Below are positions 43,398 to 52,721 of a stretch of 64,000 bases of DNA, in pieces. Origin of the DNA: Actinomycetales bacterium. Its GTDB lineage: Bacteria > Actinomycetota > Actinomycetes > S36-B12 > UBA5976. The stretch lies in NCBI GenBank assembly GCA_027484085.1, contig JAIXQF010000001.1:192742-256741 (forward strand), in the 5' to 3' direction. A program made the position numbers and the translations under genes. How positions within the stretch are numbered: position 1 is the first letter of the stretch; each line of letters opens with the position of its first letter. Below the pieces are notes generated by a model. It was not told the DNA's origin. It made no database searches and saw only the letters and a list, made by a program, of their open reading frames with translations.

Positions 43398-46300
43398 GTG
43401 AAGTGACTACTTCCGATCTAACAAAGGTCCTTGGGTTTAATCCAAGTGCGGAACAAATGGCAGCGATCACCTCTGCAATGGAGCCAAGCATGATTGTTGC
43501 TGGCGCCGGTACTGGCAAAACAACTGTGATGGCTGGGCGGATTGCGTGGTTGATCATGACTCAGCAGGTCCCGCCAGATCGAATTCTTGGGCTGACATTC
43601 ACCACCAAGGCTGCGAACGAGCTGCTCAAAAGAGTTCGGGGCTTTTTGCCAGCTGCGCTCAAGTATTTGCCGGATGCATCTGCTCATGCTGACTTAGGTG
43701 AACCAGTCATTTCTACCTACAACGCATTTGGCTCTCGTTTACTCAAAGAGCATGCGCTTCGCCTTGGCCTTGAGCCAGATGCCCGCGTTGTCGTTGACGC
43801 AACTCGTTATCAACTGGCAATGCGAGTGGTTTGCCAATCCAACTACGACCTCGGTGGACTTGGATATAGTCCAACAACTGCAGTGACCGAAATGTTGAAA
43901 CTAGATGAGCAATGCTCAAACTATCTAGTGGATCCAAATTTCATTATCGAAAATGATTCCCATAGATTGCTAGGCCTTGAAGCAATTGAAAAGAAACAAG
44001 AACTTACTCATGACATGATCAAAACTTGTCAGAAGCGAATTGCGCTAGCAAAGTTAGTCATCGATTTCAGACAAGCCAAGATTTCAAATGACGTGATTGA
44101 TTACGCAGATCAAATTCGCCTTGCTGCACAAGCTGCTCAAAACTCACAAGTTATGCGTGACATGTTAAAAGAGCAATTCCACGTCGTTCTATTGGATGAG
44201 TATCAAGACACATCCTTATCCCAGAAAGTTTTATTGCAGGAACTTTTTGGATCCGGACATCCAGTTATGGCAGTTGGTGACCCTTGCCAAGCAATTTATG
44301 GTTGGCGTGGTGCTGAAATCACCAACATGGAAAACTTCAAAACTGACTTTGAGCGTCAGGTGCAAGATGCATGGACACCCGCAGAGGTATACAAACTAAC
44401 GGCAAATCGTAGGTCCGGAAAGAACATTCTGGCAGCTGCTAATTCACTGAGCGATAAGTTGCGGGAGATTCATCCAGAAATTGTTCGATTGGTAGCCGCA
44501 GATGATGCAAAACCCGCAGGCGAAATTCACACTGCACTTCTTCCAACATTTACTGATGAAGTTGAATGGGTTTGCGATCAGATTTCAAAACTTAAGCCAG
44601 TAAAGAGTTGGAATGAAGTAGCCATTCTTTTGCGAGAGAAGAAGAATGCGCAGCATTACGTGAACGCTCTCGAGTCACGAGGAATTCCAGTTCAAGTTGT
44701 AGATCCTGACGCACTTATTAACTTGCCTGAAGTTCGGGAAGTAGTAAGTTACCTTGAAGCGATTTATGACCCAACTGCAAATTCAGCGCTAGCGAGAATT
44801 TTGCAAAGTCCGCGTTGGCAGATTGGCCCGCGCGACCTTGCCATCCTAGGACGCCATGCATCTGAATTAGTACGAATTGATGTAACGCCGGACATGCCAA
44901 TCGATGTCCAGCTCGATCACATAGTTTCCGCAGTTGATAAATCCCAACGCGTCAGCTTGCTGGATGCTTTAGAGCTTGTCAGCGAAGATGAAACCCTGCC
45001 TTATTCGCCAGAGGCAAGAGTTCGACTAGTTGAATTAGCCAGCCAGCTTCGCATGTTGCGAAAGTTCTGCAATGAGTCCGCCATTGATCTGATTTCTCGA
45101 GTTATTCGGGTAACTGGAATTGGGATTGAAGCTATGGCGCTTAATTCTCCTGAAGGTTCGACACATTTTGATCGGTTAGCAGCCTTGATTGACTTGGCCG
45201 GCAATTTCAGGAACCTTGAGGGCGACTCCAGTGTTGCTGCATTCTTGGAGTACTTGCGAACGGGACAACGATTTAATTCCCTTGTTGAGGCTGATGTGAC
45301 ACTCAGCGACAATGCCGTAATCGTTATGTCGATTCACAAATCAAAGGGTCTGGAATTTCCAATCGTGGTCGTTCCAGATCTCACTTCTGGAGTTTTCCCT
45401 TCAACGCCAAAAGATCGGCATTGGCCAAAAAATGCATTCCGTATTCCACCAGATTCGCTTGGCGCTCCAATTAATCCGTTGTTGCCGGAATTTCCAAGTC
45501 CTAGTGGTCCGCGGGGTGTGGACTTCAAGGCTTACACCAGCGCCGCTGGCGAACTTTCGATCATTGATGAACGTCGATTGGCTTATGTGGCCATCACTCG
45601 AGCAGAACAGAAAGTTATCGCAAGTGGATCTTGGTGGGGCCCTACTCAATCAAGAGTCCGCGGACCAAGCGATTTCCTGATTGACCTACATGGTGATGCA
45701 ACAAATCCTGATGTCTGGACCCCAGCGCCTGATGTTGATGCCACAAATCCATTACTATCCAACATTCAATACCTGACTTGGCCAGCGCAAATCGATTCGG
45801 TGAAGCGTGCACAAATTCAAGAGCACGCCGACTTGGTTAGATCCGCTGCGGCAAAGTTGCATGACCAATCTGGTTTAAGCTCGGAAGAGTTGGCGCTAGT
45901 TGAATCTTGGCAACAAGATGTTGATGCCTTAGTTCTCCAGTCACGTCAATTTGAGTCGACTGAAAGATTAGTGCGCCTTCCTGATTCGTTATCCGCCAGC
46001 CAATTAATTGCATTGACCGCAGATGAGGAAAGCTTCCTGAAGACCCTGGTTCGACCAATGCCACGAAAGCCATCGAGTGCTGCAGATCGAGGAACTAATT
46101 TCCATTCTTGGGTTGAAACTTTTTACGGTAACCGCGCCTTGATTGATACCGAAACACTTTCGGGCGCAATGGACGATGAAATTTACACCGACGATCAACT
46201 TCAAGCGCTCAAAGCCGCTTTTGAATCCGGACCTTTCGCTAATCGCACACCAGCTTCATTGGAATTGCCATTTGCCTTAGTAGTAGGTGGCAGAACCCTT

Positions 46301-46561
46301 CGCGGCCGGCTAGATGCCTTGTTCAGTGGCACGCTAGAAGATCCAGCTGCAAGTGATCGCTGGCTCGTAGTCGACTGGAAAACTGGAAAACCAGGTTCGG
46401 CTACTGATTTACAACTCAGTATCTACCGCCAGGCAGCAGCCCAAACCCTTGGTGTAAACCCAGAACAGGTTCAAGCTGCTTTCTATTACGTTGCTGACCA
46501 AGTGGTCACAATGCCACCGAAATTGCTGTCGCTTTCAGAACTAACTGAACTTATTTTGTAA
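43394..46561 (+). CDS. adnB: AdnB-like helicase-nuclease
   Basis: Second subunit of the AdnAB-type complex, 1055 residues. UvrD-like motor: GAGTGKTT (about 37-44), LLDEYQDTS, GDPCQAIYGWRG, SIHKSKGLEFPIVVVPDL, AYVAITRAEQ. C-terminal RecB-like nuclease: His in GTNFHSWVE, GRLDALF, Asp994/Lys996 in VDWKTGKP and the QxxxY motif LQLSIYRQA. No iron-sulfur cysteine set here, in contrast to its partner. Each subunit thus has both motor and nuclease. The 3' end overlaps the convergent EEP nuclease gene by 11 bp. Confidence 0.9.
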   Translation: MSEVTTSDLTKVLGFNPSAEQMAAITSAMEPSMIVAGAGTGKTTVMAGRIAWLIMTQQVPPDRILGLTFTTKAANELLKRVRGFLPAALKYLPDASAHADLGEPVISTYNAFGSRLLKEHALRLGLEPDARVVVDATRYQLAMRVVCQSNYDLGGLGYSPTTAVTEMLKLDEQCSNYLVDPNFIIENDSHRLLGLEAIEKKQELTHDMIKTCQKRIALAKLVIDFRQAKISNDVIDYADQIRLAAQAAQNSQVMRDMLKEQFHVVLLDEYQDTSLSQKVLLQELFGSGHPVMAVGDPCQAIYGWRGAEITNMENFKTDFERQVQDAWTPAEVYKLTANRRSGKNILAAANSLSDKLREIHPEIVRLVAADDAKPAGEIHTALLPTFTDEVEWVCDQISKLKPVKSWNEVAILLREKKNAQHYVNALESRGIPVQVVDPDALINLPEVREVVSYLEAIYDPTANSALARILQSPRWQIGPRDLAILGRHASELVRIDVTPDMPIDVQLDHIVSAVDKSQRVSLLDALELVSEDETLPYSPEARVRLVELASQLRMLRKFCNESAIDLISRVIRVTGIGIEAMALNSPEGSTHFDRLAALIDLAGNFRNLEGDSSVAAFLEYLRTGQRFNSLVEADVTLSDNAVIVMSIHKSKGLEFPIVVVPDLTSGVFPSTPKDRHWPKNAFRIPPDSLGAPINPLLPEFPSPSGPRGVDFKAYTSAAGELSIIDERRLAYVAITRAEQKVIASGSWWGPTQSRVRGPSDFLIDLHGDATNPDVWTPAPDVDATNPLLSNIQYLTWPAQIDSVKRAQIQEHADLVRSAAAKLHDQSGLSSEELALVESWQQDVDALVLQSRQFESTERLVRLPDSLSASQLIALTADEESFLKTLVRPMPRKPSSAADRGTNFHSWVETFYGNRALIDTETLSGAMDDEIYTDDQLQALKAAFESGPFANRTPASLELPFALVVGGRTLRGRLDALFSGTLEDPAASDRWLVVDWKTGKPGSATDLQLSIYRQAAAQTLGVNPEQVQAAFYYVADQVVTMPPKLLSLSELTELIL

Positions 46562-47360
46562 TTTCAACAACTAGTGCGCAGTGATCACTGATTGCAAGTG
46601 GCAAAACTTCAGCTGAATTCCGCGCCCGCGTAATCGTTTCTTCACTAAATCCTTTGGTGATGATGTGATCAAACTGAATTCGCGGCTTGAAAGTTGGATA
46701 TGTTGGCAATGTCGCCAAGGAGTCCCAGCGCGAAACTAGATTTGCCAGACGTCCAGGCAAGTTAAAGTCCCCGAGAACAATTACGGGATTAGGGCGATCG
46801 CTGAGATGTTTTGTAAGTTTCCGTATCTGCTTAACGTTATATCCCGGCACAAAGCTAAGGTGCGCGTTAGCAACCGTTACGGTTCCAAGCGGAGTTTCAA
46901 CATCCGCAATGATCGCCACTCGAGGTTCATCTGACACTTTCATCATGCGTGGCCGAGGCTCACTCGGAACAAGGAGCGGCAGCGAGAATGGTGCGGCATC
47001 GAATCGCATGATTTTTACATTGTTCAGCGGGTACCTTGACGCTAACCCGATCCCATAATGCGGTTGATCCGATTCAGTTTCTGGATGTTCATGTGAATGA
47101 ACCTGGGTGTCAGTTGCACCCTCCCAAGTTTCTCCGGGAGTGCCAACTACAGCCGGCGCAAATATCCAGAAGGGAAGTCCTAGTGCATCTGCAACTGTCT
47201 TAGTTTGATGCTCGTAGTTACTGCGAGCTTGCTGTCGATCAACTTCTTGTAAGCCAATTAGATCTGCCGAAATAGACGTTGCAACTTGCGCCAACTCAGG
47301 AACTCTTAGTGGGTCGAGTAGCGGAATTCCATGAAGCAAGTTCCAGGTTGCAACTCTCAT
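46551..47360 (-). CDS. Endonuclease/exonuclease/phosphatase family protein
   Basis: A 269-residue EEP-fold metal-dependent phosphodiesterase: WNLLHG (residues 6-11), GLQEVDRQQ (catalytic Glu), VANAHLSF, VLGDFNLP and C-terminal AISDHCALVVEI. Substrates of the family include DNA abasic sites, phospholipids and phosphoesters, and cannot be told apart here. Its place in a DNA-repair cluster makes a nucleic-acid role attractive but unproven. TAGTCT lies exactly 6 nt before the ATG. Confidence 0.85.
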   Translation of the reverse strand: MRVATWNLLHGIPLLDPLRVPELAQVATSISADLIGLQEVDRQQARSNYEHQTKTVADALGLPFWIFAPAVVGTPGETWEGATDTQVHSHEHPETESDQPHYGIGLASRYPLNNVKIMRFDAAPFSLPLLVPSEPRPRMMKVSDEPRVAIIADVETPLGTVTVANAHLSFVPGYNVKQIRKLTKHLSDRPNPVIVLGDFNLPGRLANLVSRWDSLATLPTYPTFKPRIQFDHIITKGFSEETITRARNSAEVLPLAISDHCALVVEITK

Positions 47361-47366
47361 ATCTGC

Positions 47367-47372
47367 AGACTA
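47367..47372 (-). promoter_or_regulatory. Putative leaderless -10 box of the EEP nuclease gene
   Basis: TAGTCT on the minus strand, then GCAGAT (6 nt), then ATG 47360. TATGAT for nudC on the other strand lies in the same 38-bp spacer. Confidence 0.45.
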
Positions 47373-47398
47373 TTGGCAGGAGCGTATGATCGCTACTT

Positions 47399-48322
47399 GT
47401 GGACACCTTGATGAATGATTTGCCATTAGCGCGATTCACTGTTGATCGGTTAGCTGAATTGCGAGCAGATCCAAACTGGTTTCAAACGGCATGGGCAGCG
47501 GATAACACCAGAGTTTTAGTACTGCACGATCGAAACATTCCGGTCACTGATGAACTGTCTATTGTGTGGGTCAAGCCATGGTCACTAAAGATGGCACAAG
47601 CTGATGCTGAGCAAGTTGCACTTTTCTTAGGCGCTGACGAAGATCACACATACGTCGCCATCATGGAAGACGAAGTCGGATTAACCGACGTGAACTGGGC
47701 GAGCTTGCGTGATGTAGGCGCAGCCCTTTCCGCAAAAGATGTTGGTCTGGCAACAGCTGCTGTAGCCCTTGCCGCTTGGCATGAAGGTCATCAGTTCTGT
47801 CCACGGTGTGGCGCTAAGACGGTTGTTGCTATGGCTGGCTGGTCTCGTAAATGTCAGGTGCATGATTCTGAGCACTACCCACGTACCGAGCCCGCCATGA
47901 TTGTCGCGGTCGAAGACCTTGCTGGTCGAATCTTGCTAGGTCGTCGTCGGGAGTGGCCTGAAGGCTGGTTATCAACTCTGGCGGGTTTCGTCGAAGCTGG
48001 AGAATCTTGTGAGGCAGCAGTCATCCGCGAGGTTTACGAAGAATCTGGAATTCACGTTGACCTACAGTCATTGAAATACCTTGGCTCACAACCTTGGCCA
48101 TTCCCAGCATCATTAATGCTTGCGTATCGCGCGGTTGCCACAAGTACCGAAGTTGAGATGCACGATGAAGAAATGACAGAAGTGCAATGGTTTTCTAGGG
48201 ACGAGTTGTCGGCAGCCTGTATTGCCCAAATCTTGAAACTTCCAAGTCCAGTGTCAATCGCATTTAGACTAATTCAGTCTTGGTACGGTGAAGACATACC
48301 TATCCAGTGGTGTCGAAATTAG
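47399..48322 (+). CDS. nudC: NAD(+) / NADH diphosphatase NudC
   Basis: Nudix enzyme that splits NADH/NAD(+) and can remove NAD caps from RNA in studied bacteria. 307 residues: zinc ribbon beginning FCPRCGAKT and continuing to SRKC, Nudix box GFVEAGESCEAAVIREVYEESGI (about residues 199-221) and the NADH-specific SQPWPFPAS motif. GTG at 47399 is used, with TATGAT 8 nt upstream; ATG 47411 is an alternative. Confidence 0.94.
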   Translation: MDTLMNDLPLARFTVDRLAELRADPNWFQTAWAADNTRVLVLHDRNIPVTDELSIVWVKPWSLKMAQADAEQVALFLGADEDHTYVAIMEDEVGLTDVNWASLRDVGAALSAKDVGLATAAVALAAWHEGHQFCPRCGAKTVVAMAGWSRKCQVHDSEHYPRTEPAMIVAVEDLAGRILLGRRREWPEGWLSTLAGFVEAGESCEAAVIREVYEESGIHVDLQSLKYLGSQPWPFPASLMLAYRAVATSTEVEMHDEEMTEVQWFSRDELSAACIAQILKLPSPVSIAFRLIQSWYGEDIPIQWCRN

Positions 48323-48357
48323 ATTTTCGATTCTTCCCAATTGAGTTCGGAGTAACT

Positions 48358-48600
48358 ATGAGTGACAAAGTAACGATGTACAGCACCCCATGGTGTGGCT
48401 ACTGCCAGCGCTTGAAAGCTCAAATGGGCCGCGAAGGTATCGAGTACAACGAGATCGACATCGAACAAGATCCAAGCGCCGCTGACTTTGTAATGGGAGT
48501 AAATGGCGGCAATGCCGTTGTCCCAACTTTGGTTTTCCCAGATGGCTCAACTCGGACAAATCCCAGCATTGGGGAAGTCAAAACCCTTTTAGGGCTGTAA
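48358..48600 (+). CDS. mrx1: Mycoredoxin-1-like glutaredoxin
   Basis: An 80-residue glutaredoxin that uses mycothiol in place of glutathione. Active site WCGYC (Cys13, Cys16), cis-proline in VPTLVFPDGS and TNPS near the C-terminus, as in mycobacterial Mrx1. ATG 48358 is chosen over the in-frame extension to 48307, which overlaps the nudC 3' end; GGAG lies just upstream. Conserved order nudC-mrx1-uvrD2. Confidence 0.93.
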   Translation: MSDKVTMYSTPWCGYCQRLKAQMGREGIEYNEIDIEQDPSAADFVMGVNGGNAVVPTLVFPDGSTRTNPSIGEVKTLLGL

Positions 48601-48660
48601 TCCTGGCCTTACCTGTGATGTCCTGTTAAGGATGTCGTGGGGGCTTGGCACAATAGGGCA

Positions 48661-50349
48661 GTGCCCGACATTCTTGATTCGCTAGACGACCAGCAACGCG
48701 CTGCGGCCGAGTGCGTCTCAGGACCTGTTGCGATTTTCGCTGGTGCAGGCACGGGCAAGACTCGAACCATCACACACCGCATCGCGCATGCGGTTGCCAG
48801 CGGCGTCCACGATCCCAGCCAAACTTTGGCCGTTACGTTTACCACTCGTGCTGCCGGCGAACTCAGAAATCGACTTGGTCAGCTTGGCGTATCAGGTGTG
48901 CAGGTTCGTACTTTTCACAGTGCTGCTTTGCGGCAACTTAGATTCTTCTATCCCCAGTTTTTCAATTCAAGCTTGCCGGACTTAATGCCAAGCAAGTTTC
49001 GATTTGTAGCTGATGCAGCAACTCTTTGTCGCGTTGCAAATGACAAGGATTCAATTCGCGATATTTCTGCCGAGATTGAATGGGCAAAAGTAAATATTCT
49101 TTCGCCAGATTCGTATCGAGAAAAAGCAGTTGAAGTCAGGCGAGATCTAAGTGGGGATCTGACGATCGAAAAAGTATCAAAAGTTTTCGAAGCCTACTTA
49201 ACTCGATTAGACGAAGCTCACGCCATGGATTTCGAAGACGTTCTTCTGCTGACCACCGCAATGATGGAAAACTATCCAGAAATGGCCAATGCAGTACGCA
49301 AGCAGTATCGCCATTTCACCGTTGATGAATTTCAGGACGTTAGCCCAGTCCAATTTGAGTTACTTAACCTTTGGCTCGGTGATCGTGATGATGTTTGTGT
49401 TGTTGGCGATCCAGCCCAGACGATTTATTCATTCTCTGGTGCTACGTCTAAGTACTTGATTGATTTCAAATCTCACTTTGCTCGTACGCAAGATTTCCAA
49501 TTAAGTCACTCTTACCGAAGTACCGAACCAATCATTTCGGTCGCAAACCAAGTGCTTGCAAAGGATGCAACTAGTCCGGTGCGTTTGGTCTCACAGCGCG
49601 GGAAGGGTCCTGCGGTAAGTGTTACGGCGTATGCAAATGACGAAGAGGAAGCTAAGCAAATTGGTAACCAGATTTTGGAACTGATTACCAAAGGGGTTGC
49701 ACCAAGGGACATTTCGGTCCTGTATCGAATTAACAGTCAGTCCGAAATATTTGAAGCTGAGTTAAGTGCTTTAGGAATTCCAATTTCACTTCGTGGCGCG
49801 GAACGATTCTTTGAACGTGCTGAAGTCAAGAACGCCCTCTTGCACTTGCGGGCCGGATTGCACGTAACTGGAACAAAACCGTTAGTAGAAACAGTTCGAG
49901 ACATCCTGGGATCCGTTGGCTGGAAGCCACAGGCACCTGACAGCGGGCGCGCGGCACGCGAAACCTGGGAATCTTTAAACACAATTGTTGATTTAGCCGA
50001 TGAATTGCAAAGCAAAGAGCCAACAACACAACTCCCTGACTTTGTTAAGTCCCTTGACCTGCGCAGTGAAATGGAATTCGCTCCAAGCGCAAACGCGGTA
50101 ACACTGGCTTCGATTCACGCAGCCAAAGGCTTGGAATGGGAAGCAGTTTTTGTGGCTGGAGTTAGTGAAGGTTTACTCCCAATTTCGCACGCAACTACTG
50201 CACCTGAATTCAATGAAGAACGAAGGCTTTTATACGTTGCCATGACTCGCGCGAAAACCCACTTGCATATTTCTTGGGCAAAATCTCGCCATACCGATGG
50301 CAAGGGTTATCGGGAGCAATCAACTTTGCTGCGCGACTTAAAGTTTTAG
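48661..50349 (+). CDS. uvrD2: UvrD2-like ATP-dependent DNA helicase, short form
   Basis: Superfamily 1A 3'-5' DNA helicase, 562 residues from GTG 48661. Motifs: GAGTGKTRT, TFHSAALRQLR, VDEFQDVSP, GDPAQTIYSFSGA, LSHSYRST, SIHAAKGLEWEAVFV, LYVAMTRAKTHL. Position after mrx1 identifies it as UvrD2. Mycobacterial UvrD2 is about 700 residues with a C-terminal HRDC domain and a tetracysteine motif; this one ends soon after motif VI (STLLRDLKF) and lacks both. CACAAT is 6 nt before this GTG; an upstream GTG at 48637 is less likely. Convergent overlap of 4 bp with the ABC1 kinase gene. Confidence 0.92.
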   Translation: MPDILDSLDDQQRAAAECVSGPVAIFAGAGTGKTRTITHRIAHAVASGVHDPSQTLAVTFTTRAAGELRNRLGQLGVSGVQVRTFHSAALRQLRFFYPQFFNSSLPDLMPSKFRFVADAATLCRVANDKDSIRDISAEIEWAKVNILSPDSYREKAVEVRRDLSGDLTIEKVSKVFEAYLTRLDEAHAMDFEDVLLLTTAMMENYPEMANAVRKQYRHFTVDEFQDVSPVQFELLNLWLGDRDDVCVVGDPAQTIYSFSGATSKYLIDFKSHFARTQDFQLSHSYRSTEPIISVANQVLAKDATSPVRLVSQRGKGPAVSVTAYANDEEEAKQIGNQILELITKGVAPRDISVLYRINSQSEIFEAELSALGIPISLRGAERFFERAEVKNALLHLRAGLHVTGTKPLVETVRDILGSVGWKPQAPDSGRAARETWESLNTIVDLADELQSKEPTTQLPDFVKSLDLRSEMEFAPSANAVTLASIHAAKGLEWEAVFVAGVSEGLLPISHATTAPEFNEERRLLYVAMTRAKTHLHISWAKSRHTDGKGYREQSTLLRDLKF

Positions 50350-51668
50350 TTCTTAACTTCCTCGGCAAATCCTGGCACCCATAGTGCGAATTCATCACGC
50401 ACCGAGAATTCAGATTCAAGCTGGCACAAAACCCCGATACTGCCTAGCCATACGCGATGGATCATCACATAGTTCGGTGGCAGGTTAATTTTCATACCGA
50501 TCGACCAGTCGGCATTTCTTGGATCACTAGTGCGCTCAAACTGCTCGCGAATCCAATCTCGACTGTGCTTGAAGACAGGAACTTGAGCCGGCTCAGTAAA
50601 CGGGCCAAGGTAATCCAGCAACGACTGCGGATCCAACTCAATGCCAGGTCGGATAAATCCTTCTTCGCGGAGACCAGCCACAACTGACTCGGAGTCACCA
50701 ACTAATGCAATCTTCAACAAAGTTCCCATTGCTGGTGGTAAGCCTTCTGGAAGTTCCGCAGTTGCACCAAAATCTAAAATGGCAAGCCTGCCATCTGGCA
50801 TCACTTTGAAGTTGCCTGGATGCGGATCGGCATGCAATAGCCCAACTTGAGTTGGCCCAGAAAGCAGGAACCTTAAATACATTTTTCCGAAGTGATCGCG
50901 TTCTTCCTGGGTTCCGGATTCAATCAGGCGCGCTAGCGACTTGCCTTCAACCCATTCGGTAACGATCACATTTTCGGCCGCAGCTAAAACGTGGGGTATG
51001 AAGTAATCAGGATGGCCATCAAATCCAACGGCGAACTTTCGCTGAACTTTGGATTCATGCAGGTAATCAAGTTCTTCGGCGACACAATCAGTTAGCTCGC
51101 GCAAAATCGCGCGGACATCAATGCCAGGAAAGAAACCGGCAAACAATCTGCCGAAACGTGAAAGCTGCTGGAGATCAGCAAGTAGCGCTCCCGATGCACC
51201 TGGGTATTGAATCTTCACAGCAACGTCGCGGCCATCGTGCCAAACTGCGCGGTGAACTTGCCCGATCGAAGCTGCTGCGGCTGGCTCATCATCAAATGAA
51301 GCGAATCGCTCTCGCCAGTTATCGCCCAATGACTCTTGCAGCACTTGATGGACGGATTCGATCGGCATCGGCGGAGCCGAGTCTTGCAATTTCGTAAGTG
51401 ACTCGCGGTAGGGACCAGCAACATCATCAGGAAGGACTGACTCAAAGACACTCAGAGCTTGCCCAAGCTTCATAGCGCCACCCTTGAGTTCGCCAAGCAC
51501 GCTAAAAATCTGTTCAGCAGTTTTGGCCTGCGCTTCTGCAGTGGCGTCCTGGGCAGACATGCCACCTAGACGCTTTCCCAGGCCGACAGCGCGCCGGCCT
51601 GCATGCCGAAGCGGCAGGGATGCAATCCGCGCACTTCGGGTTAGGCCGCTTTGAGATAAATCGCTCAC
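50346..51668 (-). CDS. ABC1/UbiB (AarF) family atypical kinase
   Basis: A 440-residue atypical kinase-like protein. Family marks: KxGQ segment GGAMKLGQALSVFESVLPDDV (about residues 60-80), AAASIGQVHRAVW, VAVKIQYPG (Lys), HADPHPGNFKV and ILDFGATAEL. Family members support quinone or lipid metabolism and act as ATPases. In mycobacteria the homologue also adjoins uvrD2 and whiB7; no whiB-like gene was found here. Starts with GTG. Confidence 0.92.
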   Translation of the reverse strand: MSDLSQSGLTRSARIASLPLRHAGRRAVGLGKRLGGMSAQDATAEAQAKTAEQIFSVLGELKGGAMKLGQALSVFESVLPDDVAGPYRESLTKLQDSAPPMPIESVHQVLQESLGDNWRERFASFDDEPAAAASIGQVHRAVWHDGRDVAVKIQYPGASGALLADLQQLSRFGRLFAGFFPGIDVRAILRELTDCVAEELDYLHESKVQRKFAVGFDGHPDYFIPHVLAAAENVIVTEWVEGKSLARLIESGTQEERDHFGKMYLRFLLSGPTQVGLLHADPHPGNFKVMPDGRLAILDFGATAELPEGLPPAMGTLLKIALVGDSESVVAGLREEGFIRPGIELDPQSLLDYLGPFTEPAQVPVFKHSRDWIREQFERTSDPRNADWSIGMKINLPPNYVMIHRVWLGSIGVLCQLESEFSVRDEFALWVPGFAEEVKN

Positions 51669-51677
51669 ACCTAATTG

Positions 51678-52721
51678 TCAGGGAGTTAGGTCCCATCGGC
51701 ATCCGCAGGAAGGATGAAAGAACGTGGGATAGGTCTCAACTGACTCCAAGGTACTTCCCAGTTTGATAAGCCAGGAATCTAAAGTTTCGTCTCGGTCCAC
51801 CCATTCAGTAACAATGCGAACTACACGAATTGCGGTATTCAAAATCAACGCGATCCCTGCGCTGTCTACGACGGGATTTCGCGAAACTTGTAGATCAATC
51901 AGAGGCCAACCTGGATCTTGATCACATCGGTGCAAATGCAAGCAGCGAAGGCATGGAGTTTTGCCAGGTTGAATTACGGAACTAATGAAGCTTGCCGAAG
52001 TGCTCGTAGCGGCAAACAGGTGAGGCGTATCAGTGGCAATCAGTTGATCTGCGCTAGTTGCAGGAATCCAAGGAAAGTCGGCCCGTTGATCTGGCATAAG
52101 GATTTCGATCTTGCGATTTGCTCGAAAGCGCAGGGAGTTCTTGTGCGCAGATGCACCTCGAACCATTCGTTCTACTAAGTTTTTGGCAATAGCATCTCGG
52201 CGAATCCCAATGTCTATCCGCGATGCACCCCACGGCGTTAAGTCAGCTTCGCTAACAAGATTCGAGTCATGAATAGTCACGTTGGGAAAGCCGGCAGCGG
52301 CAAAAAGTAGGCATACGGTCATACCAAGTCGTCCAGCGCCCCGAATCGAGATTTCGCATCCGATTCGATTGTTTATCGCCTCAAGATCTCCAGAAGTTTC
52401 GCGCAAGAGATTTAGTCGCTGAACTTCACTTACTGGATTTTGTTGATCGTAAGTTGCAGAGCTTGGCCCAGGTTCAACTAGACCAAGTTCGATCAAATTC
52501 CTAAGAAAATTTTCACTAGAACTCTTTTCGTGCCCAGCCGAAACTAATCGATTGCAAATTTCGGTAATGGAGTGCGCACCATCAAGGAGCTTGCCAATCG
52601 TTTCGCCAACTTTCTTGTCGATAACAATTGCCGAGTTGGGGTCAATTCCGATTTGCACTTGAGATTCACTGCGCTCATAAAGTCGCACGCCCGGCGCGAG
52701 CATTGGATTTGAAATCTTCAT
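51678..52721 (-). CDS. ThiF-like adenylyltransferase homologue
   Basis: A 347-residue protein with a winged-helix or leader-binding-like N-terminus (VGETIGKLLDGAHSITEICNRL, about 38-60) and a ThiF-like Rossmann domain (ISIRGAGRLGMTVCLLFAAAGF, about 128-149). Zinc ligands appear as CLRC and CGC near the C-terminus, with HLHRCDQDPGWP. The adenylation Arg/Asp residues of active E1 proteins are not all recognisable, so it may be a scaffold. Such genes occur beside the ABC1 kinase/UvrD2 cluster in actinobacteria; the substrate is unknown. It is divergent from the YgjP-like gene. Confidence 0.75.
   Translation of the reverse strand: MKISNPMLAPGVRLYERSESQVQIGIDPNSAIVIDKKVGETIGKLLDGAHSITEICNRLVSAGHEKSSSENFLRNLIELGLVEPGPSSATYDQQNPVSEVQRLNLLRETSGDLEAINNRIGCEISIRGAGRLGMTVCLLFAAAGFPNVTIHDSNLVSEADLTPWGASRIDIGIRRDAIAKNLVERMVRGASAHKNSLRFRANRKIEILMPDQRADFPWIPATSADQLIATDTPHLFAATSTSASFISSVIQPGKTPCLRCLHLHRCDQDPGWPLIDLQVSRNPVVDSAGIALILNTAIRVVRIVTEWVDRDETLDSWLIKLGSTLESVETYPTFFHPSCGCRWDLTP

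Noticed and set aside
43147-43557. 136-codon minus-strand frame over the adnA/adnB junction
   Set aside because: Antisense of conserved nuclease and Walker A segments; no supporting motif.
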